Positions 1 through 10,869 of a stretch of DNA of 64,000 bases are shown in pieces. The notes beneath the pieces were generated by a model. It did not search any database and was not told the origin of the DNA. It saw nothing but the letters and a program-made list of their open reading frames with translations. The translations under genes were made by a program, and so were the position numbers. Position 1 is the stretch's first letter, and the number at the start of each line of letters is the position of its first letter. Source of the stretch: Nitrosarchaeum sp. (lineage in GTDB: Archaea > Thermoproteota > Nitrososphaeria > Nitrososphaerales > Nitrosopumilaceae); assembly GCA_003569705.1 (NCBI GenBank), contig BGOU01000003.1, positions 1-64,000 of the forward strand, given 5' to 3'.

Positions 1-3000
1 CAATTTCATCAACTAAGTTAGTGTCAAAGTTGTGATCTGGGGCTACAATAGTAATGTAAACTTTATCAGTCCATGTGTAAACTTTTTGGTCAAGCTCTAC
101 AGTTGCTCCGAAGTTTGAAGTAAAGAGTGTCAAGTTGACATCTTCATCTTCATCACCTACAAAGTCAGATCCTGATGGACCCCAGTCGCTATACTCGAGG
201 ACAATTTCTTCTCCTCTTTCTAATCGTTCTGTACCTTCTATGACACTAGGAATTTCGATGACAATCTGGAAGATACAGTGCTATCACCTGTTTCTCTAAA
301 GCTAGGATGGTTCTGGGTCGAATACGGAACCAACACCATCAGCGTCACCCATGGTGACGGTTGCGGCATCAGAATCCCATTCAATCAAGTCCAAGTCATA
401 TGTCTCAGCCTGATCATTGTCCAAATCGAAGTCTGGTTCAATGAGGGTCAAGATCATGTCGGATCCAATAATGTATACAGATTTGTCAGATTGCAATACA
501 CCGTTTCTTAGGTCAAATGTAGCAGAATCAGTAACAGTATTTGGATCACCTGATGCATCAGCTGGATCTGTGTATTCTACTTGGAGATATCTCCTTGTAA
601 GATACAGTGATCACCAGCGGTTGATGCTGCGGCAACGTCAAATCGTTTTGCTTCTCCTACACCTGTTGTCGTATCAAGTATGTTTGTCCATGTATCAGTT
701 GTACTTGGGCATGTGGTACTTGCTGGACCATCGGTATATCTAATGATTATGTCAGATTCAAATATTCCTGCATCTGGTGCGATTTCAGTCATTGGACCGA
801 ATTGTCTGGTAGAATTGACACTCGTATTATCGGTATCAATTGTTCCTTTCAATACTGCTGGACCACCGGCGTGACCTAGTATTACTGATGAAGAACCTCT
901 TATAACAGAGATCTTAACAGGTCCTACTATGTCGCTATGAGAATTGATGGTAGCGTTTTGTCCAATGGTATCTTCACCACTTGCGGATATGTTGAAGTCT
1001 GGGTCATTAACTCTGACGTGAATACTTAGATCTCCGTTTGCAAGGAATTCACCAGTTTGAAGGCCTGCAGTAGAACGAGTTGTTCCGGCTGTATCCATAC
1101 CACTTTGGTGGATTGGGAATAAGGCTCTTCCATTAGGTGTTGTTTTTGTTGTTTGTGCAACAAAGTTATTCTCGGTACCAAATGGTACTGGGTAAACGGT
1201 TCTATCGAGACTGACGGATCCAGTGTTTGCGCGAACGCCTGCACTGTCACCTACCTCAACGATTTCACCAGATGCATCTCTAAAGTCTTCATAATTGACT
1301 TCAATATCAAGACCGGTTGTAGTTTCTGGTGATGTTTTCACCTGCTCTACACCATTTAGAGGGAATTTGGAGTCACCAACGAATATACCGGTTGCAGGTC
1401 CAGTTTCAACTAGAGTAAATCCAGTTTCACCAAGACCGTTATCAGTAATACCTGCACTAGTTAATGCAGTTACACATGCGGTAGTTGCGGATGTCTTCCA
1501 TCTTTGATCATCAAATGTGACATCTAACAATAGTCCAAGATCACCCCAACTCAAAGTTGGTAACCAGCACTACCTACGGCATCGTAGGAAGTATCAGTTG
1601 TGCCTGAAACTGTTGTATAGATTTCGATAAGGTCAGTATCAACGTTTAGATCTAAGTCTTGCACTGTTACGGTAACTGTGTCAGCTATTTTGTATGAAGC
1701 AGTATTCAATGATACAATACCAGAATGGCTTGGAGCAGCTTGTTGATCAGCAACTTGTGTAGATACACCGTCTGAACCCAAGTCAAGATAATTGACTCTT
1801 GGGGAATCCTCATCGGTCAAATCTTCAATGACGACAAAGGTTGCTTCATCGTCAATTGGGCGTAGAGATGTATATGTTGCTGGTGTCAAGATGTTGAGCT
1901 GGTTAACCATCACGTATTCCAATGAACCTACAAATGTACTGGTGTTATCACCGGTTTCTTCTAATTCAAATCTAATGATTTGGTTAGCTACCCTTTCGGA
2001 TGCTTGTAACCATCATCATAAAATCCATATGAGAAGAAGTCTAATACAATTGGGTCATTGGCTGTATCCTCAGTAAATGTACTGTTTGCAACAATGATAA
2101 AGCTTATCGTCTTAGCAGCTGTTTGTTCATCAAACAAGTGTGTGTTAATTGCTGTAACGTTGAGACTGGTTAATGATTTTGCATTTACATCGTTAGCTAA
2201 TAGTATTGCAATATGATTTGGTGTTGCTACTGCTGTTGCTGGTGAAGAAATCTTCTTTAGTGAAGTAGCTGTAACTGTACTGTTTAACAGATATACATCT
2301 ACTTTACCAGAAGTGATGCTACTAACGTCTAGATTAAGGAGGTTTAGTCCGTGTAGACGATTGGTAGCAGCAGATCTAGAATCACCAATAGATAACTTCA
2401 ATTCATCAATAGTAGTTACATTTTGAATCAACAATGCGTTGAATGTTGATGTGGATGTAGTAGCATTAGTAAAGATTGCTCTTTGACTAAATGACTGAAC
2501 AGACCAATCGGTTGCTGTTCTGTTTGCTGCTCCAAATGTAAATATTGCATCTCTTGCACCTAATGATGTACCTGCAGAACTACCAATAAGACTAGAACCT
2601 GTGTTTGTAAACATTACATCGGTAGTTGAACCACCGTCACCTAATGTGAATGGATCACCAGTTTTTAAGGCTGGGATCAAACCAACACTAGGATTGTTTA
2701 CATCCAGGTCTTCATCAGCTCGGCTGTTTCTATTGGCATCAGAATCAACTAGAGTGAGTGGAATTTCTTCTCCAGAGTTCCATTCAACATCAGTTGGTGC
2801 TATGTCTATAGTTGCAAAGCCGAATCCTACTAGTACAGTAACTGGGTGTTCATTATAATCAAGAGTAGCGGATGTTCCTCTAGCTGCATTGCTTGTAATT
2901 ATGAGAGCAGACGTATCTGTTTCATCATAAGTTGCAAATATGCCGCTGTTTGGTCCGTACTCTGTGACTGTAACTGGAACTGATCCTTTATCGAGTTCAT

Positions 3001-4243
3001 TTCCAGCAACACTGTTTGCACCAGTCGTTAGACAAGTAGTAGCAGAGTTGACGGATGAACATGATAGATTGGAATCACCGTTATCCTGTAATGTAAGTAC
3101 TGGGTTTGTTGCACTTTGTGTGTTTGCATCGACACGTAGTAAACCATTGGTTTCAGTCATCATAGTCTGTAATGTAGACTTTGAAAGTTGATTTACACCA
3201 TTAGTTACTAAGTCACCATTACCTGCGCCATTCTCATCGAATACTTGGTAATAGGAACCAAATGAAGTACTGTTAGATTCTTGTGTTCCAAAAGTCCAAG
3301 AGTCTTCATCGGTTGGGTCAATGTTTAGCCACAAATCAGTAACTGTTAGATGAACTTGTGAAGAGGTTGTGTATACAGATCTATCCAAAGCTGCTTTTGC
3401 AAATTGTTCAGCAGTATCAAAGGTTAATGTGGTTGTTTGAGTGCCACCACCTTTGTTGTACTGAATTACAACGTTGCCAGATACAGTTAGTGAATATAGC
3501 TGGATAAATGGCCAAAATGCAGCAGTAGATGTTGAGACACCTTTGGTACCGTTAATACCAATTTGTCCAATGTTTATTGCACTACCTACTGCAGGAATAT
3601 TAAGTTGTTTTACTTCTCTTAATACTTCCATTGCATCTGTTCCATTTGCCATGCTTGTGACTGCATTACCTGTTGCTCCTATACTAACTCCCTTTGTGCT
3701 ACAAGATCCAGTGATCGTCTCAGTACCAGTTGCGGTACCGTTTTGACCAAATAATCCTGCTGCGCTTCCAGTTGTAGAGTTGTAGTGTGGAACTGCAACA
3801 CCAGATGTATCAGAAACTGATACACCAAGATAGGTTAGTGCTGAAGCTGCAGTACAGAATGTACCAAAGTCCAGACCGTTACCTCTTGCGTTACTACTAG
3901 TAGTTGAATCTGCAATCATTGCCATTGTCTTGTCTGCAAAGTAACCATACCAGTTACCATCTACAGCTTGAGCCATTCTAAGCTTTTTGCCGTTAATGGT
4001 AACGTCTGGTTCACCTTTTGCCTCATCAGTATCATTAACATCACTATCAATTACAACGACTTCAATTACTTGAGGTCCTGACATGTAGTTTGAAAACTGC
4101 GAGTTTTCTGCGGAGACAAATAAGTTAGCATTAGCTGCATGTGCTGCTGGTACCATTGAAGGTACAGCTGCGATCATACCGCCAGCTAACATTATTGTCA
4201 TTAATGTAAGACTAGTTATTTTACGTTTTATTTCGTTATTCAT
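1..4243 (-). CDS. S-layer protein, 5' part of gene, frame-broken
   Basis: Secreted lattice protein of the cell envelope, recognised as the thaumarchaeal S-layer type. It starts with ATG at 4243. Residues 1-36 form a signal peptide: a KRK stretch, a hydrophobic core, and a likely cut after AHA. The rest is Thr/Ser/Asp-rich and beta-like, with a recurring motif close to E-x-G-x-x-[ST]-G-I-F near 2940-2960, 1381-1407, 762-787 and 270-290. The frame breaks near 1991-1993, 1553-1555, 580-590, 302-310 and 270-280. Across the breaks the protein continues in another frame, for example HPKG then VANQI. These look like missing bases, not decay. The gene runs off the left edge, so more than 1,400 residues are present and the C terminus is missing. 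Confidence 0.9.
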
Positions 4244-4270
4244 GTTATTGACTTTTCTCTTAAAAATTTG

Positions 4271-4278
4271 TATATAAG
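4271..4278 (-). promoter_or_regulatory. TATA box of the S-layer gene
   Basis: On the minus strand CTTATATA lies 28 bases upstream of the S-layer ATG, which predicts a nearly leaderless mRNA. Just upstream, at 4283-4297, is an inverted repeat TGGAC-5 bases-GTCCA, a possible activator site for this abundant protein. The site is inferred from position only. Confidence 0.6.
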
Positions 4279-4446
4279 ACTAATGGACGAATTGTCCACA
4301 ATTAGATAGATTTTTGAGATTTCTTTATCATAATATAAGATTTTATAAAATTATTAGATAATTTAGATATAGAAATTATACTTTTATCTTTATTCTATAA
4401 TATGATCGTTAGATTTTATATATATTCATTATAATTTATGAAATTT

Positions 4447-5787
4447 TTACAGACTGGCTTTTGTAATTTCTCTACCAAGTAGACTTTTGTACAATGTTAT
4501 GGCATCATTTTCATCTTTTGACCCTACTATTACAGCAGAACCTTTTTTCATAAAGCTGACAGAAAGATCATTTGTTCTCATTGACAATCCCAAGTTACCA
4601 AGATTCTCTACAGTGAATCCTTGTTTTTTTGCAATAACAGTAACATTGTTTGCATCAAGATCAAATGTTTCAGTAGGAGTAATAGAATAAGTTCTCTTTC
4701 CACGATTTCTTCCACATAGTTCTTCCAAGATTAGTTCCTCTTTTGGTACAATTGCAGTTTTTCCTGTTCCGCAAATTGGACACTCTTCAGCTCTAAATGT
4801 TCTAGTGCTGGTAAAGTCAAGATTTTCTAAATCAATATGAAGAATTCTTTGAGATAGACTCGGTTTTTTTCCAATAATAATTTTGACAGCTTCGGATACT
4901 TCAATTCCTCCAACAATAGAAAGTATGGATGGATGAACTCCTTCAATGCTGCAAGTTGGCATGCTATCTTCATTTAGTTCAGGAAACATGCAATAGTAAC
5001 ATGCCGATTCTTTAGGTATGATTGTAAATGTCTGACCTGATACTCCAACTGCAGCACCAGTGACAAACGGAATTCCAAATTTAACACATGCTTTGTTTAG
5101 TGCATATCTTGCATTAACACTATCAAGTGCATCAACTACAACATCACATCCCTCAACTACTTCAAGTGCAGTGTAATCATTTATTGAAACAGCTAGTGCC
5201 TCTATTTTGCAATCAGGATTTAATTTTTGTAGTTTTTTTGCAGCAACTTCTACTTTTACTTGACCAACATCTGATTCATCAAACATTGTTTGACGGTGTA
5301 GATTAGATAATTCTATTACATCTCTATCAACAATTCGTAAAGTGCCAACACCCATTGCAGCTAATCTTGATGTTATAGGATTTCCAAGACCACCAACTCC
5401 AACTACACATACTTTGGAATTTTTGAGTTTTATCTGTCCTTGATAGCCAATTTCTTCTAGCATTACTTGTCTTGAGAATCTATCCAGTTCTTTTGAAGAT
5501 AATTCATCAGATCCGCCTGCGACTGCTGGTAAGATGTATACTTCGTCTCCATCTTTAAGAACAGTATTCATACCATCAGAAAACTTGGAGTTCTTTCCAT
5601 TAATGTAGATGTTAATTAAAGAACGTGGAGTTTCATCAACTTCTAAAACTCGTCTCTTAAAGTCATCACCCATGATTTGAGATATTTTTGAAAATGCATC
5701 AGTAAGTGAGTCAGCTGAAATATCAGTTTTTCTCTCTCCACCACCTTGATTTAGTACGGATGGAATTGTAAATGTGATATTTGCCAT
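4447..5787 (-). CDS. MoaD/ThiS-like sulfur carrier fused to a ThiF/MoeB-type E1 enzyme
   Basis: The 446-residue protein has two recognisable parts. Residues 1-92 are a ubiquitin-like sulfur-carrier domain ending in GG at 91-92. From about 95 to 345 it is a ThiF/MoeB/HesA adenylyltransferase with the nucleotide loop GVGGLG, the DRDVIELSNLHRQ motif, two CxxC zinc pairs (CYYC and CPIC) and the TC-x-x-x-GV region that carries the catalytic cysteine in MoeB. The last 100 residues are a separate unassigned domain. The GG would normally be C-terminal, so here it could act only in cis or after cleavage. Its ATG lies one base after the threonine synthase stop, so the two genes are coupled. Family role: activates a carrier C terminus with ATP for thiocarboxylate formation. 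Confidence 0.88.
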   Translation of the reverse strand: MANITFTIPSVLNQGGGERKTDISADSLTDAFSKISQIMGDDFKRRVLEVDETPRSLINIYINGKNSKFSDGMNTVLKDGDEVYILPAVAGGSDELSSKELDRFSRQVMLEEIGYQGQIKLKNSKVCVVGVGGLGNPITSRLAAMGVGTLRIVDRDVIELSNLHRQTMFDESDVGQVKVEVAAKKLQKLNPDCKIEALAVSINDYTALEVVEGCDVVVDALDSVNARYALNKACVKFGIPFVTGAAVGVSGQTFTIIPKESACYYCMFPELNEDSMPTCSIEGVHPSILSIVGGIEVSEAVKIIIGKKPSLSQRILHIDLENLDFTSTRTFRAEECPICGTGKTAIVPKEELILEELCGRNRGKRTYSITPTETFDLDANNVTVIAKKQGFTVENLGNLGLSMRTNDLSVSFMKKGSAVIVGSKDENDAITLYKSLLGREITKASL

Positions 5788-5788
5788 T

Positions 5789-7003
5789 CTAGTTTACTAC
5801 CGCCGATATTTCTGTGATATTTGCCTTCATTACTTTTGGTTTTGGCAAAACTTCCATTATCGCCTCAGTTGCTTTTAATCCATTTCCAGTAACATAACAC
5901 ACTACAGAGTCATTTTTGTCAATTTTTCCCTGCTCGACCATCTTTTGAAGTACAGCTACAGAGACGCCACCTGCAGGCTCTGTAAATATTCCTTCAGTTC
6001 TTGCCAAAAGAAGTATAGCATCTAGAATTTCTTTATTGTTGCATTCTTCTGCAAATCCGTTGTATTGTGCTAATCGTTTTAGTACATATCTACCATCTCC
6101 AGGATCACCTATTGCCAAACTCTTTGCAATGGTATCAGGATACTCTACTGGAATCACTTCTTTACTGTTTTTCTTAAATGCATCAACTATAGGGGCACAT
6201 CCATGTGGTTGCGCTGCAATCATGTGCATATCAGATACATCATTTAGTAATGAAACTTGTTCCAGTTCTTCAAATCCTTTGCAAATTGCATTAAGCATTG
6301 CACCACTTCCTACAGGAACTATGAGTTGATCAGGAACTTGCCAGTCAAGTTGTTCTGCAACTTCGTATGCAAGTGTTTTGGAACCTTCTACATAATGAGA
6401 ACGCATGTTAATATTTACAATTCCAATCCCCTTACTATCACCAATTTGTGCAGCTATTCTATTTGCATCATCATATGTTCCATCTACTGCAATGTAATTT
6501 GCACCATATGATAATGCCTGTGCAATTTTTGCCATCTCAATATTACTTGGTGCAAATACATGACAAGGTAATCCAGCTTTAGCTGCATGTGCTGCAGTTG
6601 CAGATGCTAAATTACCAGTAGATGCACAACCTACTGCAGATAATCCAAATTCTTTTGCCTTTGATATTGCAACTCCTGCGGGTCTGTCTTTAAATGAAAA
6701 TGTTGGATTTACAGAATCATTTTTGATGTAAAGATTGTTCAATCCTAATTTTTTTCCAAGATTATCAGCTTTGATAAGAGGAGTCATTCCTGCACCAATA
6801 CTGACAATATTTGATTTATTTTCTATTGGTAATAGTTCAAAATATCTCCAATAGGTGTGCTCACGATTTGTAAATGTATTCTTTGTAATTGTGGGAAAGT
6901 TATATTTTACATCAAGAGGTCCAAAACAGTCATCACAGATATACTTGAAAGCAGTATCATAATCTTTTTTACATTCTCTGCATTGTAATGATGTTCTAGT
7001 CAA
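5789..7003 (-). CDS. thrC: Threonine synthase
   Basis: PLP enzyme converting O-phosphohomoserine to threonine. The 404-residue protein opens with a small zinc-binding segment (C8, C11, C23, C26). The PLP lysine is K105 in the FSFKDRP motif, followed by the fold-type II phosphate-binding glycine region. The start is TTG at 7001-7003, chosen because a strong AAAGGAGGG lies 7 bases upstream. It is the first gene of a two-gene unit with the MoaD-ThiF fusion. PLP enzymes paired with MoaD/ThiF proteins make cysteine or homocysteine from protein thiocarboxylates in some bacteria, so a second role for this enzyme is possible but only inferred. Confidence 0.9.
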   Translation of the reverse strand: MTRTSLQCRECKKDYDTAFKYICDDCFGPLDVKYNFPTITKNTFTNREHTYWRYFELLPIENKSNIVSIGAGMTPLIKADNLGKKLGLNNLYIKNDSVNPTFSFKDRPAGVAISKAKEFGLSAVGCASTGNLASATAAHAAKAGLPCHVFAPSNIEMAKIAQALSYGANYIAVDGTYDDANRIAAQIGDSKGIGIVNINMRSHYVEGSKTLAYEVAEQLDWQVPDQLIVPVGSGAMLNAICKGFEELEQVSLLNDVSDMHMIAAQPHGCAPIVDAFKKNSKEVIPVEYPDTIAKSLAIGDPGDGRYVLKRLAQYNGFAEECNNKEILDAILLLARTEGIFTEPAGGVSVAVLQKMVEQGKIDKNDSVVCYVTGNGLKATEAIMEVLPKPKVMKANITEISAVVN

Positions 7004-7010
7004 GATCAGT

Positions 7011-7019
7011 CCCTCCTTT
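7011..7019 (-). promoter_or_regulatory. Strong ribosome-binding site for thrC
   Basis: Minus-strand AAAGGAGGG ends 7 bases before the TTG start of thrC. It is unusual here because many neighbouring genes look leaderless, and it decides the TTG start. Confidence 0.75.
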
Positions 7020-7047
7020 CAGATTATACATAAAAAATCCTAATATC

Positions 7048-7068
7048 AAGTTAAGTAATACTTAACTT
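7048..7068. promoter_or_regulatory. 21-bp perfect palindrome upstream of thrC
   Basis: AAGTTAAGTA and its exact reverse complement flank a single central A. The site lies between divergent thrC (start 7003) and the membrane protein gene at 7181. It sits just upstream of the TA-rich stretch that could be the thrC TATA element. It is a candidate operator; the binding protein is unknown. Confidence 0.5.
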
Positions 7069-7180
7069 TACTGAGTAAAAAATATAATGAAAGTTTACCA
7101 GTATTTATAAAAAATTTATATAATTAACACAATTTGAAGAAAAATTTAGGGAAAATCTATGTTTTAGAGATGTTCCAATC

Positions 7181-7792
7181 ATGAGAAAGGTTTTTAGAGA
7201 TTTTTGGAAAATAAAATACGTGAAAAAAGGACTGACAATAGGTATTGTAGCAGGAGTCAGTGTTTTTGTAATTATTTTAGCTATAGTTTTGATATCCAGT
7301 GAAAAATCAGATGTAATAGAAGTTGAAGACACATTAAATAAAGAAATAAAACCAGAACCTGAAACTCCAGAGATTCAAGAAAAATTAGATGAGATTGAAA
7401 AAATTAATTTAAAAAATGAATATTCACCAAAAGAAAGAGAGTGGATTACATCAGGGCCATTTCAAATTGATCGAAGCCAATATGCCATAGGTGAAAAGAT
7501 TTTCATAATAATTGGAGGATTGAATGTGAACGAAAAAGGTCAAATTGCAGTTATGAGACCACTAAATGATACACATTACACAGTGTATTTGACCATTCCA
7601 TTTGATGGAGCTGCAAAATCCGCATTCAATTACTATCTAGAACCTCAAATTTCAAAAGCTAGAGGAATTTGTTCAGTTGACGATATAATAGGAAAGTGGG
7701 TAATAATTTTCAGAGGAACAGATTATCCAAATCTAAATTTTGAGATAACAAAAGATGTTGTTCCATCAACAGATATAAAACCTGTATGTTAG
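7181..7792 (+). CDS. Membrane-anchored extracytoplasmic protein of unknown function
   Basis: I do not recognise a named family. The 203-residue protein has a basic N terminus (residues 1-17), one strong membrane segment at about 18-40, and an acidic Glu/Pro/Lys linker at about 42-75. A beta-rich outer domain of roughly 120 residues follows, with two cysteines near the end (in GICSVD and the final residue). The topology suggests an anchored domain outside the membrane. It is transcribed alone and ends one base before the stop of hisI on the other strand. Confidence 0.75.
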   Translation: MRKVFRDFWKIKYVKKGLTIGIVAGVSVFVIILAIVLISSEKSDVIEVEDTLNKEIKPEPETPEIQEKLDEIEKINLKNEYSPKEREWITSGPFQIDRSQYAIGEKIFIIIGGLNVNEKGQIAVMRPLNDTHYTVYLTIPFDGAAKSAFNYYLEPQISKARGICSVDDIIGKWVIIFRGTDYPNLNFEITKDVVPSTDIKPVC

Positions 7793-7793
7793 A

Positions 7794-8123
7794 TTATTTT
7801 TCCAAATTGTTGTGAAAACAAACTTTCTCACCTGTATGACAAGCTGGTCCTGATGGCTCTACAAAATAAATAATTGCATCAGAATCGCAATCAACAAGAA
7901 TTTCTTTTACTTTTTGCGTGTTACCAGATTCTTCGCCTTTCATCCAAAGTTTATTTCTAGAACGACTCCAAAACCAAGAGTTACCAGTTTTTTTAGTCAT
8001 CTCAAGTGATTCCTTGTTAGAGTAAGCTAGAGTCAATACATCTTTTGTATTTGCGTCTTGTACAATTACTGGAACTAGTCCGTTACTTTTTGCAAAATCA
8101 ATATCATTAATTGATTTTTTCAT
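7794..8123 (-). CDS. hisI: Phosphoribosyl-AMP cyclohydrolase
   Basis: Third step of histidine synthesis: opens the purine ring of phosphoribosyl-AMP. The 109-residue protein is the usual size of a stand-alone cyclohydrolase. It shows the metal-binding DCDSDA motif and the zinc cysteines in GPACHTGEKVCF. It is the last gene of the his operon, 31 bases after hisF. The C-terminal pyrophosphohydrolase domain (HisE) found fused in many bacteria is absent. Confidence 0.93.
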   Translation of the reverse strand: MKKSINDIDFAKSNGLVPVIVQDANTKDVLTLAYSNKESLEMTKKTGNSWFWSRSRNKLWMKGEESGNTQKVKEILVDCDSDAIIYFVEPSGPACHTGEKVCFHNNLEK

Positions 8124-8154
8124 TATTTTAAATCATAAAGTATCGCTTATAACC

Positions 8155-8948
8155 TTACGGGAATTTTTTCTCTTTAAGATACATCTTTACTCCATTTACA
8201 CCATGAGTTTGATAGTGAAATATAGAAGCTGCCAAAGCGGCATCAACATTTGATTTCTTAAAAACATCCACCATGTCATCTGGTTTACCACAGCCACCAG
8301 AAGCTATTACTGGAATAGACACAGAGTTGACAATCTCCCTAGTTAGCAAAATATCATATCCGTCTTTTGTACCATCTTTATCAATGCTAGTCAATAAAAT
8401 TTCTCCTGCACCAAGTTTTTCAGCTTTTTTTGCCCAATCAATGACATCAATTCCAGTTGCTTCCTTTCCACCATAAATGAAAACTTCAAACCAAAATTGT
8501 TTTCCATTCTCTGAAAAGATATTTTTATCTTTTTGAATATCAAAATTTTTTTAGCGTCAATTGCAATTACAACACATTGCCTTCCAAATAGTTCCATTAG
8601 TTCAGTGATTACTGGAGGATTTTTTATTGCACCTGTATTGATTCCTACTTTATCAGCACCATTAAGTAAAATATTTCTTGCATCTTCCAATGATTTTACA
8701 CCACCTCCAACTGTAAATGGAATATCAATTACTTTTGCAATTTTTCTAACCAAATCCTTGATTGTTTTTCTTTGTTCATCAGATGCAGTAATATCCAAGA
8801 AAACAAGTTCATCTGCACCATCATTACTATATTTTTCAGCCAATTCTACAGGGTCTCCTGCATCTTTAATTGATTCAAAATGAAGACCCTTTACTACTCG
8901 GCCATTTTTTACATCAAGACATGGAATTATTCTTTTTGTAAGAGTCAT
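8155..8948 (-). CDS. hisF: Imidazole glycerol phosphate synthase, cyclase subunit (frame-broken)
   Basis: TIM-barrel subunit that uses ammonia from HisH to form imidazole glycerol phosphate and AICAR. The N-terminal part carries [15 protein letters not shown] and the phosphate-binding FTVGGGV. The C-terminal part carries LLTSIDKDG and PVIASGGCG. The two parts are in different frames. The break is in a run of seven T at 8546-8552; one more base gives a continuous protein of 264 residues, the normal length. Its start overlaps the end of hisA by 4 bases. Confidence 0.92.
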
Positions 8949-9651
8949 GCTATTTGTTTTGCCTCTACAATTGAAATTTTATTCTCATAAAGTGCCTTAC
9001 CTAGTATTACACCAAACGCATTTTTTTGTTTTACATCTTGTATATCTTTTATATTTGAAATCCCTCCGCTTGCAATTACATGTGCGTTATCTAATTGACA
9101 TGCTTGCTCCAAAAATTCCAAATCAGGTCCTTGCAATGTCCCATCACGACTAACATTTGTTAACAAAAATTCAGAAAACCCCATTGCAAGAAATTCTTGC
9201 ATAGCGTCAATTAACTTAATACCTGTTTCTTTTTGCCATCCATGTATCACTATTTCACCATCAATATGATCAACAGAGATTACAATTTTTTCAGGTCCTA
9301 AATTTGACAATAATTTTTTAGTGTAGATTTGTCTTTGAATGCTAGTGTACCTAAAACAACTCTGTTAGAAATTTTTGAAATATCGGTTATTAGTGATTCA
9401 CCTCTTAGTCCACCAGCGACTTGAACTGGAATTGAAATCTGTTCAAGAATTTTTTTAATTATTATAAGATTTGAGCCCCTACCCAAAGTTGCATCAAGAT
9501 CTACTAAATGAAGCATATCAGCACCGTTTGCTTCCCATTTTTTTGCTACCTCAATTGGATTATCACTGTACACAGTTTTTTGGTTAGGATCACCTTTGTA
9601 AAGTCGTACTACTTGACCATTCATCAGATCAATTGCAGGAATAACTTTCAT
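8945..9651 (-). CDS. hisA: ProFAR isomerase (frame-broken)
   Basis: Isomerises ProFAR to PRFAR in histidine synthesis. It is a TIM barrel with [15 protein letters not shown] at the start, the catalytic Asp pair (AIDL and the later TNVSRDG), and phosphate-binding glycines in VAGGLR and IASGGIS. The frame breaks in a run of six T at 9314-9319. Adding one base joins DKSTLKK to LLSNLGPEK and gives 235 residues, the expected size. It overlaps hisH and hisF by 4 bases each. Confidence 0.92.
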
Positions 9652-10256
9652 TTTTTACACACGTCTAGAAAGTTTTGAATTATGATTTTTCCTATTTTGC
9701 CAGACTTTTCTGGATGAAACTGTGTTCCAAAAAAGTTATCTTGTTCAACAACTGCAGGTACCTTAATTCCATAATCAGATTCTGCCGTAATTACATCATT
9801 GTTTGTAGGCTTTACCCTATACGAGTGTACAAAATATACCCAAGCATCATCCTTTACTCCTTCAAGTATTTTACCAGATTTTTTAATTTCCAAATTATTC
9901 CATCCCATATGTGGAACTTTCATTAATGATGGAAGGATAATTACATCGCCCTTAATTACACCTAATCCTTTTTCATTTCCTTCTTCACTTTTTTCAAAAA
10001 ACATTTCCATACCAAGACAAATTCCTAAAACAGGAGTATTGTCTTTGACATAATCGTTAAAGTCAGTTTTTGATGATTTACATATGTTTTTGATTGCAGG
10101 ATCAAAATTCCCCACTCCTGGAAGTAGTAACCCAGAATAAATATTTGGCTTGTCAAAATTAGTAATAACATCTACTGTAGCTCCTGTTTTTTCAAGTGAA
10201 TTTTTTAGGCTAAAAATATTTCCAGCACCATAATCAAATATTGCAAGATTTACCAT
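9648..10256 (-). CDS. hisH: Imidazole glycerol phosphate synthase, glutaminase subunit
   Basis: Class I glutamine amidotransferase that feeds ammonia to HisF. The 202 residues are intact and of normal length. The nucleophile cysteine is in LGICLGMEMFF and the histidine-glutamate pair is in TQFHPEKS. YGAGN at the start and PGVGNFD match the family. The ATG at 10256 overlaps the end of hisB by one base, so translation is probably coupled. Confidence 0.95.
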   Translation of the reverse strand: MVNLAIFDYGAGNIFSLKNSLEKTGATVDVITNFDKPNIYSGLLLPGVGNFDPAIKNICKSSKTDFNDYVKDNTPVLGICLGMEMFFEKSEEGNEKGLGVIKGDVIILPSLMKVPHMGWNNLEIKKSGKILEGVKDDAWVYFVHSYRVKPTNNDVITAESDYGIKVPAVVEQDNFFGTQFHPEKSGKIGKIIIQNFLDVCKK

Positions 10257-10852
10257 TACATTGAACCTTTTGTACTTGGAATGCCTTTTTGTTTTTTGTC
10301 ATATGAAGATGCCTCTCTAAATGCAACAGCCAGTGATTTGATTGCAGCTTCTACTTTATGATGATCGTTATCTCCATACTTTACAGTGAGGTGAATACAG
10401 CTGTTTAGGTTTTGAAGAAGTGATTGGAAAAAGTGTTCCAAATCTTCTTTTGAGATATCTTCAATTGTGTTTCGTTTGAGTGACAAGACTAATTTCCAGA
10501 ATGGTCTTTTCACTAGATCAATTGAAGCCTCAGCTAGAGATTCATCCATCGGTACAGATGCATAGCTGAATCTAGTAATTCCACTTCTTGTCCCCAAAGC
10601 TTTGTCAATGGCCAAGCCTATAGTAATTGCAGTGTCTTCAATCAAGTGATGTTCAATTTTGTCATTGGACTTTGCATTAACCTTGAGATCCATCATCCCA
10701 TGTTTTCCAAATGAGGTGATTAGATGATCGAGAAAATTAATTCCAGTTTGAATTGTAGTTTTTCCTGCTCCATCCAAATTAACAGATACAGATACCGTAG
10801 TTTCTTTTGTACTACGATTTATGGAGCTTTTTCTCGGTATCATATTTTTCAC
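10256..10852 (-). CDS. hisB: Imidazoleglycerol-phosphate dehydratase
   Basis: Manganese enzyme converting imidazole glycerol phosphate to imidazole acetol phosphate. The 198 residues carry both metal-binding histidine clusters, [12 protein letters not shown] with [10 protein letters not shown], and [16 protein letters not shown]. It is the monofunctional form without the HAD phosphatase domain of enteric HisB, but a separate HAD gene lies immediately upstream. M4 is an alternative start. Confidence 0.95.
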   Translation of the reverse strand: MKNMIPRKSSINRSTKETTVSVSVNLDGAGKTTIQTGINFLDHLITSFGKHGMMDLKVNAKSNDKIEHHLIEDTAITIGLAIDKALGTRSGITRFSYASVPMDESLAEASIDLVKRPFWKLVLSLKRNTIEDISKEDLEHFFQSLLQNLNSCIHLTVKYGDNDHHKVEAAIKSLAVAFREASSYDKKQKGIPSTKGSM

Positions 10853-10869
10853 TGAAGTTGTACTTTGTC

